From NCBI GenBank assembly GCA_032690845.1, contig CM064429.1, forward strand, positions 19,177,013 to 19,241,012: 64,000 bases of DNA, given 5' to 3'. Under the pieces are notes generated by a model, which did not search any database, was not told the DNA's origin, and worked only from the letters and a program-made list of their open reading frames with translations. The translations under genes and the position numbers were made by a program. Positions 22,781 through 33,195 of this stretch are shown here, piece after piece. The first letter of the stretch is position 1; every line of letters begins with the position of its first letter. Origin of the DNA: Eleusine coracana subsp. coracana (lineage: Eukaryota; Streptophyta; Magnoliopsida; Poales; Poaceae).

Positions 22781-23901
22781 AATCATGTAATGTGAGAACA
22801 TAAATTACAGATAATTCCTAACATGTTATGCATTAAACCTACGTCACCATTATGCAGAAAATAGGCATAACACATAAAACATCATAATATGACATTGTAA
22901 TTAACAATGTTGGTCAGAAAATTACAATGATAGCTAATCTGAAAATTAATGCTCCTAAAATTAAATTTTCCCATTGGTTCAAAATTTAAATTTAGAAAAC
23001 ATTAATTTTATCAATGAGCATCAATTCCATAATCTTGCAGCAGAGACATAACATAAAACATGCATCAACAGTAGCAAAATCATCTTAATTTACTGTGTGG
23101 AAAAAATAATCTTGTTGGTTCATACTTTAACAGAGGAAGATAGTCAACTTTCAATCAAATTCTATTCAAAATCAACATAAAACAGTGAAATTCTGATAAA
23201 AAATGGTACTATGCATTTCCTTTAATATTTGGCCCACGACTGAAAAAATTCCAGCCCATTCAAGCGCGCGCGTGAGCGCTTGCAAGGTCTTTTGTCCTAG
23301 TCCCTCGCCGCGGGCGAAACCTCACCACGACACCTTTTGGCCCAGTCCACTGGCATGTGCAAAAGTGGTGGCCCTGCCCAGATGAGCCGCTCTCACCCCC
23401 GCCTTGCCCTCAGCCGTCCATCGCGATGGACGGCTGAGCGTGCGTCTAGCACGAGCAAAACCGTGCTGTGCACCGGCTCTCAAACCCAAGATCGCATTCT
23501 ATTTCACTCGCTCTCTTCTTTCGATCCCATGGCGAGCACGATGAACATCGAGCAGCGGCCCATGGCCAGAGACGAGAAGATGGCATCGCGACTAGGCTTT
23601 TCACCGATGCGTGCATCCACCTGCCGGTGGGTGCGCCGCCATCGAGCAACCTCACGACGGCATCTACGAGCAGCCCGTGCGATGGCGTTCCAGCGGTGAG
23701 TGGTGCTCCTTTCTTTGTCCTGTGTCGACGAGCGGCAACAGCCAGGCACGAGAAGGTCCTGGTACGTGCCTAGATTCCTACGCCTCCTCTATTTTCTAGG
23801 GTTAGGGTTAGGTCCAATTCATTTCTTTTTTCTTTGATCTAATTCACTCGAATCTCTTTTCAATCTCTACTAGATCTAGCGCTAGGTGGCTCTGATACCA
23901 A
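22781..23901 (-). promoter_or_regulatory. Element H leader with primer site and 30 bp palindrome
   Basis: Unusually long (about 1.1 kb) untranslated leader between the 5' LTR and gag. The primer-binding site is TTGGTATCAGAGCCA (rc of 23887-23901), complementary to initiator Met-tRNA. The section 23200-23800 is GC-rich, unlike the rest of the element, and holds a perfect 30 bp palindrome at 23409-23438 centred on TCGCGA. Open frames here lack any recognisable motif. Confidence 0.7.
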
Positions 23902-24387
23902 TGTTAGACCCTTAATCTTGCCTAGGCTAGAATCTACTGAGGTTCTACGACATTGCAAAAGGGGGCTCTAGTACAAGATCTAGGAGGAGGAGAGGGGATG
24001 AGTGTTTTCGGGGTTGTGAAGTGGAGCAGAAGCCAAGGAGGATGCAAAGACGGCTGCTGACATGGTGGTGATGGCCGGAGCTGATGCAGAGTTGGCGACG
24101 GCGTCGGTTCCGGTCATGCTAATGGCGGGGACGAGCTCGAGTCTCGCATTGACGTGGCGGCGGCGGAGGACTTCCCGTCGCTGGCTGCGCCCTTCCTTAG
24201 GATCGGGTTAGGGTTCTGTAGGGAGTCCTGTTGACGGCGTTCAACCTTGTGATCCATGCCCTGGCGTCCTCCCCTCTTTATATGCGCAGCACGGCGGGGG
24301 CCTACCAACCAGAGGAGGGTTGGGGCCCCTGATCAGGGCGTGATCTAGGCGTTGGGTAGTTGGGCCCAACGCAGAGAACTACTAACA
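23902..24387 (-). repeat. 5' LTR of element H
   Basis: Pairs with 14205-14692. It starts TGTTAGACCC and ends CTACTAACA. The many differences between the two LTRs indicate an old insertion. Confidence 0.9.
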
Positions 24388-25138
24388 GGTATAGCATGAC
24401 ATGGCACATTGTAGGCCTTGCATTGGGGAATGGATTAGAGCATATCAGTCCTAGTTTCGGGGCCAAATATGCCTCATCAACGTTATAGTTTCCGTCGAGC
24501 CTGGTGTCTATTGTCCCTATGTGTGTTTCATTTTTCCACTGCTGAAGCACCCAGTTGACTAACATGCACTGACTATCTTGTGTGCTTTCACTAATAAGTC
24601 TGTGCCCACATGTGATCTCAAGAAGAAAAATGCCAAAAGCAAATACATCTGTAAGAGGTGTTGCCTTGCTAGTATGTCCTAGCTCTGGAGCCAGATACCC
24701 GATTGTACAAAACACATCTATTGTTTGCGGGTCAGTGTCGTGATCACATAATCTAGCAAGGCCAAAGTCACCAAGTCATCCATTCATGTCACTATCTACA
24801 AGGACATTACTTGCTTTAATATCTCGGTCGAGGACAACCTTTTCCCACTCTTCATGGAGATAAAGCAAGCAAGAGGCAATGCCAGTGATAATACGGTACC
24901 TATGTTCCCAATTCAGAGTGGGCTTGTGCTCCTTACCATACAAGTATTTTTTGACACTTTCGTTCGGCATATATTCATACACCAAAAATAGTTCACCTCT
25001 CCTTTGACAATATCCAAGTACTCGTACAAGACTACAATGTTGGATCTGTCCTACGCTGACAATTTCGGTCAAGATACCAAGTGCTTGCACATGATCTACA
25101 TGGATAGAAAGTCTGAGGCATCCCTTTAACATTGGCAA

Positions 25139-25996
25139 ATGTTTGGTTCAAGAAAGATTGAGTGTTTTTAATCCATTCGTCATTCAACGAACCCGGACTT
25201 GAGCGGCCCATGTACATGCATCCAACACTCACTGTCATCCATCCTCTAAAGATCAATTGCATCTACCGAATAGGTATAGATAAGTCCTAATCCCACCCAA
25301 TGTTGTGTAGATAAGGTTAGTTTCCATGCTCTACTTCTATCCGAGATAGAATTTTGGTAGCACCTCCCCTTTGTTCTCCAAATACATGTCTTGACAAGGA
25401 GAATGTGTATCCGGAAAACAACAGGGAGATGATGTCGAAACTCTGTCTCAGATTAGAGTAGAGCATGAAAACTAACCCATCCACACATCCTCGGGCAGTC
25501 CAAAACACATGAACAATTTAAAACAGATACAGTTATAGATATGCAAATATCTTCATATTTCCAACCATATCTTATTCGAACAGGAGACGCCTAACTAGAT
25601 CACGTGACCTACAAACATGAACGGAACGAGGGGTCTTTTATGCCTCACCTTGCTGTCCCGCAAAGTGACATGAGTCGAGGACGGTACAACAGCCTCTCCC
25701 TGCAAAGAAAAAGAACACAATAGTGTCAATTGTATTTCGGTAGCACCTCCCCTATTTTTGTTAATTTTATGAAATCCCTGGTTGAATAAAAAACATGACT
25801 AAATTCACTAAAAGAGAAAATTCAGATCCAACGTACATAGGAAACATCAAGAGATGAAGTGGAGTCAAATTCATGGAGAGGATTTTATGTGCAAGATAAA
25901 AAACTATATAAAGGAAGAACGATCAAGCATGCTGTCATATAAATTACCATGGACTTACAAATGGGCAAAAATGAGTGCAACAGGCAATATTGATTG
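25139..25996. other. Unassigned DNA upstream of LecRK copy 3
   Basis: No lectin domain is found where the 5' half of the receptor should be. Two phrases GGTAGCACCTCCCCT (about 25358 and 25740) sit in a minus-strand frame that looks like part of an unknown plant coding or transposon sequence. I cannot identify it. Confidence 0.3.
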
Positions 25997-27461
25997 CACT
26001 ACCACAATAGAGGCCTGTAGGGGCAGTTGATGGACCACTGTAGCAGCGGACAGGCCACCCTGCCGCAAAGCAAATGCAGCTACAAATAAGCGTTTGTAGC
26101 GGTGGATAGTCCGAGACCGAAACCAACCAACCGCTACAAAGACCTTTTTAGCAGCGGTTGAAGATGACAACTACTGCTATTATCATAAAGTATTAGCGGC
26201 GGTTGACATTTTCAGTTGCCGCTACTTGTTTTTACTAAAAAAATAAAAATTTGATATATACAGAAACCATAGAACCTGCATATAGAATATTTACAACATC
26301 TCATTACAGAATATTTACAACATTTCATCAGAGTCGCAATATATGTAAAAAAATAGTTATCCAATGCATATGCAATTACAAAATAAATTATATAAACCAT
26401 AATGCATAGTCATCATCTTCCTTTGGCTCATTGGACTGATATGGTTGTTTTAAACCAGCCCACTCACAAAGGGTCGTATGCTTTGTTGCTAGTAAACACT
26501 TTGAATCAAAACACTTCTCTTCTGCACTAATTACCTCTCTCAAAAGAAAAACGACAAAGATAAGCTACAACTCGGTACATAGCATTTGTACTCAAGAGAA
26601 CTTGTTCTTTACAAATCATACTCTTTCTGATCTCGTCATTCCTTTTCATCTTTGCAGCCCATTCTGACTTTTTCCTTGTTGCTTTTTGTGTCACATGAGC
26701 AGGGTATATTAATATAAGATATTAAAACTTAAGAATAAAGTAAAATGGACATAAACAAAATCAACTTACCTCTTCATTGGACTCCTCAATAATATGGGTC
26801 AGGTAAGCTGAAGTGTTAGACGAGAACATTTACATGTAGTAGCCATAATGCATACTTCCTTGTATTTGCTTATCGCACTATAAATTAGAGAACACAAGTT
26901 AGTTACACTTATGATAATTATATGGGTGGATAGTATGATAAGGACATATATGAGATGCATATAAATCTTACCGAAAATCTATGATGGAAGTACAAGTACT
27001 TTTTGTGTTTAGGGTGACATGGCCATCCCGCTTCGACATATTTCTCGTAAGCATTGAATGATCGGTAAAAACATATCATTAGACGTTATTAACATTATAA
27101 AATCATACATACATACATAGACTAATTTCCTACCAATCTATGAGTTCTAGAAAATCTTTGTATAACTTCTAGTCGTAGTCTAGACTATCCACTTCAAGAA
27201 GGTACCCTTCTTTGAGAAATATACAGAGATAGATCTAATGATCTCTACAACAATGTTGGCAAAAAGTTCATTATGATCACATTTAACTTTAACATAGGGT
27301 AGATGATGAAGGCAGTCGTGGTCCACCTTACTTGAAGTTGTATGGGGCCAAAATCGCTTCTCTATCCTGCCACATCATGAAATAGTCATATAAGTAATTT
27401 GAAGCTCTAGTCCTTGCTTCTATTGTCATGACCGCTTTCATTTCAGCTAGCTCTATTGGTG
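25997..27461. mobile_element. CACTA transposon, one end and degenerate interior
   Basis: CACTACCACAATAGAGGCC at 25997 is a CACTA-type terminus, followed for about 240 bp by alternating GTAGCGGCGG-like subterminal motifs in both orientations. The matching right end is not found. The element is interrupted at 27461 by retrotransposon F and may continue at 47259-47515. Interior minus-strand frames (for example 27328-27567) have no motif I recognise. Confidence 0.6.
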
Positions 27462-29111
27462 TGTAAGCTTCATGACCATTGATGATTGGATCCTCAAGGT
27501 ATGAATATTTTGGTGATAGATGGCAACTATGAAATTGTGGGCTAATATCTACATGAGTGTTGTCCATGTAGGAATCATCTCTAAACTATACTACATATCA
27601 TATGGATGATGGTTGTCTTGGCGATTGATGACAATGACCGCAAGCATGGAGGCTTGTGAGCTTGATGGAGTCCAAGGGTTGATGAAGATGGATTAAAGCT
27701 TAGGACAAGCTATGGAACAAGTGATGGGAACACTTGTCTAGTTGTTAGGGCTTTGAGTCCATAGGAAAAAACGGATTATCAAGGGGGTCTAGTTCATTTC
27801 TCTTAGGTCATGTCTAGTCGGTGATGTGCAAGGTTGCATGGTGAAATCACAGGAACTAGGTGACAGTGGAGAAGCCAAGGAGCTGTTCGGAGAAGCCGGG
27901 AAATAAATTCAAGCAAGGACGAGGAGTTTCAGCTTCTGGACGAAGTGACCGGACCGAGGGATCAATGGAGACCGGACTGTATGGTCACTAAGTGGACAGA
28001 GAGCAGTTTGCAAGGAATTTGTCTGTGTAAGGATCAATAGTGATCGGACGGTCCGGTCAGCAGACTGGACGGTCTGGTCTCGATGAAGATGTGCCGAGAC
28101 AGAGAGGACGTAAATTGGGAGCTCTCTGGAATGGAGAGAGAAAGTCTGACCGGATGGTCTGGTCAGTAGGAGTCAGTAGAGGGGTCGAGCCGTTGGAGCT
28201 GAAGACTTTACTAACTGGACGGTCCGGTCAGGAAGTGACCGGACTGTCTGGTCAGTATGCCTAGGAAGCTGATCTCCTGGAGCAACGGCTAGTTTGAGGT
28301 TGGAAGCCTATATTACTTTGTTGCTAGGGTCGTGGTGACCACTCTTGGCCAGTGGAATGGCTTGGAGTATTTGGAGAGAGCCAAGAGGCTAAAAGGAGAG
28401 CTCTAGGAGGAGATATTGCATATCTTGAGAGTGCTAGTGAGAGTAACAAGGAGTGATCTTGCACATCTAAGGCTAGGTGTCCTTGAGGGTGTGATCTAGA
28501 TTGTTACTTTTGGTCTATGGTGAGACCTAGACCGGTTAGGTGTCGGTGATCAAGCCTATCATGATCGGTTGTGAAGGCCATAACACGTTTGTACCCGATT
28601 TGAGCCCGCCAGTGAAAGGGGCATCGCTAGTGAGCGCCCGTGTCGGCTTGGGGAGTCCGGCAAGTTCTCCAGGGAGGCGAGCTTGTGCCTATGTGGCAGC
28701 GGTGAACCGCACCATGTCTTCACTCCGGGAGTGATTGCAGGCTCGTGGGCGAGAACTCCACATTGGTGGCGGGAGGGACCAGGACTCCTGCGGGAGTGGT
28801 TTAACAAGAGTAGGGGAAGGCGCCATCCTTCTGAGACCTCGGGAATAAATCATGAGCATTCCTTGACCCCCTCTTTACTTTTCCCATTTATGTGCTCTAG
28901 TAACTAGGTTGAACTGTGGCATGCATAGGCTAGTGTGTTTGGCTTCCGCGCTTGCCATCATCATGAACACTAGTATGTGTAGGGTCTTGGCCTACTAGAC
29001 TTGTTAGGTTGCAATGATTGCTAGGCTCTAGTAGTGTAAATTGAAATATGGTTTCGTGAGCGGCTTACCGATTCAGCCCCTCCCACCTCTGGTACGCCTT
29101 CGGTCCTTACA
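27462..29111 (+). repeat. 5' LTR of element F (1650 bp) with paired palindromes
   Basis: Pairs with the split LTR at 36189-42142. It carries ACCGGACNGTCCGGT-type palindromes centred at about 27955/27978, 28050/28071 and 28221/28245, plus a single one at 28156. The first two bases of the 3' partner are TA rather than TG. Confidence 0.9.
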
Positions 29112-29154
29112 AGTGGTATCAGAGCCAAGTGCTCATCTTTGAGGCTTCACCGCC

Positions 29155-31175
29155 ATGAGTATGGATAACGGGACAGGTGGGGAGTGTTCCCATTTTCAAT
29201 GGGGAGGACTACGGGTATTGGAAGGATCACATGCAAGCCTACCTGGAGTCCCTTGATCCAGAGATATGGATGGTGACTCACAAGTCCGATGCGAATGTGA
29301 ACCTGCTTGAGCCTGATTTTATTAAGTGCAATGCTAAGGCCAAGAATGCTCTATTTGCATGCATATCTAAGGATTTCTTTGCTAGGTTGGATGCTAGTTC
29401 CATAGCACATGATATCTGGACTGAGATTCAGGGCCTCCATGAGGGTACCAATGATGTTAAAGAGGAAAGATACTATGTGCTGAAGAACAAGTATGATAAC
29501 TTATCTAGATTGCCACATGAGAGAGCTAACACTGTTTATTCTCGCTTTCATGTACTTGTGGAGGAGATCAATGCTCTTGGGGATGACTTCAAGCTGAAGC
29601 CTGTTGAGGTGATTCAAAGACCATGAAGGCTATTCAAAGACCCCAAGTATGAGTCCATCATCACCTTCACCTTGCAAGGTGACCTCAAGACCAAGACCAT
29701 AAAGGATGTACTTGGCAAGATCACCGCCTTTGAGAGTTACCAACTGGGTTTGGATGGTCCTCAGTCATCCAACCTTGCTCTTCAAACCGAAAAGCAAGAG
29801 CCTATCAAGAGCAAGAAGAAGGCAGAGATTGAAGAAGATGTTGATGTTGATGAAGATGACTTGAGTGAGGACTTGGCTCTTCTCATGAAGAAGATGAGGA
29901 CCTTCAAGAACAAGTTTGCTCCCAAGTCCAGGGGCAAGTGCTACAACTACGGGTCAAAGAACCACTTTGTTCGGGATTGTCCCAAGCCCAAGAAAGAAGC
30001 TTTCAAGTCCCAAGACTCAAGTGATGATGAAGAAAAAGAAGACACCAAAGCCAAGCAAAAGAAGAAGAAGTACTTCAACAAGGACAATAGCAAAGGCAAG
30101 GGCAAAGCTCAAGACCACAAGAAGAAGTTCTCACACAAGGCACTTGTTGGGCAGTGGACAAGTGAAAACTCGAGTGATGTGTCCTCCTCCTCAAGTGATG
30201 AAGAAGTGGATGGCTTAGCCATGATTAAGACCACATCAACACGAGCTCTTCCTCCACCTCCAACATGCCTCATGGCCGCGAGCCAACTTGGGGAGAGTGA
30301 GGATGAGAGCAGTGATGACAGCGATGATGAGGAGGTCTGATGTGGCGAGCTTTGGAGTATGCTTGAGCAAGCCCGCGACATCACCCTCAAGAAATCCAAA
30401 ATGTTGGATGTGGTAAGAAAAGAGTGTAAGTTGGCTAAGGACCATGTTGGCGAGCTTGAGAGTGAGCTCAAGGACCTTGTCAAATGTCATGAGGCCTTAA
30501 ACAAGAGTTATGACAAACTCAAGGGTGATTATGTAGAGCTACATGAGAAGTACGAGGCCCTTGAACTTAATTTTAAGGCCATCAAAGTTGATAACCTTGC
30601 CTCTCCCTCCTCTAGTTCATCTAAAGAGTGATGCTTCCCCTATGTGTGATGAACTAACCTCCTCGATTGAGGTTTCTTCTCTTGAGCCATTTGTTTTGGA
30701 GGAATATCACAAGCTCAAGAAAGAGAGGAAGATGGTGATGGATGGCTTCAAGAGGCTCACACGTGGTAGAGCCATCCACAAGGAGATTCTTGGGAGAAAC
30801 CTTGTGAACAATGTCTCCCATCAAGGACTTGGCTCATATCCCACCGCTATCGACATCTTCGGAACAAGTGATTCCATCCCTGCATGGATCAAACCCCTAC
30901 TCGCCGGTGACTACTATTGCGAGAGGTGTTGCAAGGATGGCCACACCGTCAAGGATTGTCCTATGGTTAGAAGTTCCATTGTTTTGCCTAACACTACCTT
31001 GTTCCATGAGAACACACATTTCAAGCTTTTTAGGAACAAGGATGGCAAGGTGAATGCTAAGGCTTTGGGACCACCAAACAAGATGAGAAAGGTTAAGAGC
31101 ATATGGGTGCCTAAGTGCATTATTGATCTTGAGAGGTCAACAAAGTATGAGTGGGTGCCCAAGAACAAGACCTAG
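29155..31175 (+). pseudogene. Element F gag with two zinc knuckles
   Basis: The capsid part reads FNGEDYGYWKDHMQAYLESL, then RYYVLKNKYDNLSRLPHE, then a lysine/aspartate-rich linker. Knuckle 1, CYNYGSKNHFVRDC (about 29938-29980), has Tyr in place of the second Cys. A coiled-coil-like segment (about 30356-30600) precedes knuckle 2, CERCCKDGHTVKDC (about 30918-30959), which is intact. The likely start codons (29155 or 29161) are one base out of frame with the main capsid frame. Further frameshifts lie near 29625, 30340 and 30630. Gag packages element RNA into particles; this copy is broken. Confidence 0.85.
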
Positions 31176-33195
31176 AAGATGGTGGTGGTGGTGGTGGACC
31201 GGGAGCTTCATGAAGAGCATGTGAAGGCCACCGCAAGTGACATGGACCTCAACGCCATATCTACTCATGAGAGAGGTAACCGTGTTAGTTCTTGGTAGTT
31301 GTAGTGTGTTTTTCTTTCTCTTGCATTGCATGGTAATTAGGACTCCTTTGTGACTAGTATGCTTTGCATCCATGCATGTGTATATAACTAAAAGAAAAAC
31401 ACATAAAAATTAGTCAATGTCTAACCCACTCAAGATAGCGATAAGCAAGGGGGAGTGCTTGAGATGGTGGTTTGGCTTCTCTCAGGGCAAGGGTATGGCA
31501 TATAGCGAGTAACCTTGAGAGGGGATCAAACTTGACATTGTTAGGTTTTCTTTGTGTCTTGTTTTAATATTGCTTGCATTCACATGCCATGTTTACTTTC
31601 ATTGCATATGTAAAATGCTTGTTGCATGCATCATGTAAGAAACACAAAGGAAGCTTGTCACATTTGGAGATATTTGTGCCTCATGATCTATATGAGATTA
31701 CATCCTTGAAAGTGTGACCAAAGAAAAGGATTATGCTTCATGCCCATTGAGCAAGTTCTTATGAACTCCAAGGTTAAACCCACTCTGCGGTTCATGAACT
31801 AAGGCTCATACATACCCCATTTGGCTCTTATTCGCTTTGGTTCTTATTTGCTTGATTCTTCATTTGGCATTTGCGAAAATTATAAGGCCATAAAGAGCCA
31901 CTATTTGAAAAGGAGTGTTTGAGAGTTCCCTTTATGCTCCAAGTATAGTGTTTGATTGAGTGTTTAGCAAGGGCATTGGAAAATGAAGAAATTCCTTGGT
32001 TCAGCGAAATTTCCAGGGTAACCGTACAGTCTGATCTTCGGACCGTACTGTCCGATCTGTGTAGCAATGCACAGTTACTTTGGGGGCTTGGAAATAGAGA
32101 TCGGACGAAATCTGATGTGAAGACCGTACCGTCCGGTCTGCATGACATTCTGTTCATCCAAAACCTAGGTTCCTTAAGTGACCGGTCCGTACGGTGTAAA
32201 GAGCAGACTGTCCGGTCAGTTTGTTTGACTGTGCGATGTTTCCTCAGATCTAGACCATTGATCCATTTCTTGTTCGATCATGGCCGTTCATCAAGATTTG
32301 ACCTAGGTCAAAAATTGGCCCCGTCTCCGTTCGACCCCCAACGCTGAGTTCTCGCCCCCGCCTTATTCTCGCTGATGTCGCCTCTCCCCACATCACCGCC
32401 GCGCGCCTCACCGAGCAGCTACGCCACCTCGCACCTCTCTCTCTCCTCGCCGCCGCTCGCTCTCGCTCTCGCTCGCCTGCAGCCGTGCACACCCGCAACC
32501 GCTTTGCCGCCACCGCTGTCGAAGCACCAGGCGCTGCCGCCACCTACTGCTTTGCCGCCGCCGAGCTGCGTCGCCACCTTGCCGCCGCGCGCAGCCGCCC
32601 GCCGCCGCATCTGCTACCGCGTGCACTCGTCCACTACCAGCAAAGCTCCACCGAATTAAAGCCAAAAGTTTTTCTGTTTTCTCTCCACTTCTCCATTGCC
32701 GACGACCTCGAAAAGTTCAACCTTTAGGCGATCGGTCACGTTGTTCTCGTCATCTCGGTTTCGGACTTCCTAGGGTAATTGTGCTACTTCCTCCAATTAT
32801 GCCATAATTGGCAAGCAATTTGCTTAATTGATGCAATTGAATGGATTGCCCATGTTTAGTTGCACTAATTAGGTAATTATCTCAACCTAGTTGCAATTAA
32901 TTCTATGCCTATCTATTAATTGCATGTCTAGGGTTTATCTCCTGTCTAGTCTGTAGTTAGATTTATTGCTTAATTATTTGACTGCACACTAGATGACTCG
33001 CACCAGCCACATATAGTCGATAATCACTGTTGTTACTTTGCATATTTGTCTTGTGATCATGTCCTTCATCTTAGTGCTAGGATTTATATTGCGTATTCTT
33101 ACCTATCGGTGCTATGCTTGTAGATTTATTTAGGGACTGTGCTTATCCTTTCTATACCTACGTGCGTGCAATGACAGTATCAGCAGTCAGCAGAG
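31176..33195 (+). other. Element F internal non-coding region, leader-like
   Basis: There is no protein motif. At 32021-32216 the LTR-type palindromes recur: centres 32028/32049, about 32107/32130 and 32188/32209. A GC- and CT-rich stretch with Pro/Ala-like codons (about 32340-32640) is followed by a possible 5' splice site near 32774 (AGGGTAATT) and T-rich DNA. A possible 3' splice site lies just before 33195 (CAGCAG). This looks like the promoter, leader exon and intron of the downstream ORF, but no transcript evidence is available. Confidence 0.45.

Larger units (their letters stand above)
14205..24387 (-). mobile_element. Copia LTR retrotransposon H, full-length, decayed
   Basis: LTRs of 488 and 486 bp (14205-14692, 23902-24387) start TGTTAG and end CTAACA. 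The 5 bp target duplication has one mismatch (14200-14204 AGTAT; 24388-24392 GGTAT). Minus-strand order is 5' LTR, Met-tRNA primer site (23887-23901), long leader, gag with zinc knuckle, integrase, reverse transcriptase, RNase H, 3' LTR. INT before RT defines Copia. It contains two younger solo LTRs (16452-18020, 20449-22246); without them it is about 6.8 kb. Many stops and frameshifts make it inactive. Confidence 0.93.
14039..25138 (-). pseudogene. LecRK copy 3, kinase relic split by a Copia element
   Basis: Kinase codons run from about 25138 down to 24388, then resume at 14204-14039 after a 10.2 kb insertion. The duplicated target AGTAT/GGTAT marks the cut, and removing the insert restores the frame across a tyrosine codon. 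The first part has EIVSVGQIQHCSLVRVLGYC, the hinge LVYEYMPNESV, and LDRDIKASNVL where the family has IHRDIK, so the HRD histidine is lost. An in-frame TGA lies at 24773-24775 just before LGDFGLA. The tail reads FDGVIPLPEISPADLSF and ends at 14039-14041. Two extra bases near the tail, relative to copy 4, replace the usual SGGR ending. No lectin domain, membrane segment or glycine loop was found upstream. Confidence 0.9.

Noticed and set aside
23203..23799. GC-rich plus-strand open frames in the leader of element H
   Set aside because: No motif, overlapping frames on both strands, and position between primer site and gag; treated as composition effect.
29114..29126. tRNA-like sequences at primer sites (29114, 38035, 60446, rc 23887, rc 55321)
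   Set aside because: Only 12-18 bp complementary to tRNA 3' ends; no cloverleaf, so these are primer-binding sites rather than tRNA genes.
32375..32659. Open frames on both strands in the GC-rich stretch of element F
   Set aside because: High GC makes stops rare in all frames; low-complexity Ala/Pro text without domains.
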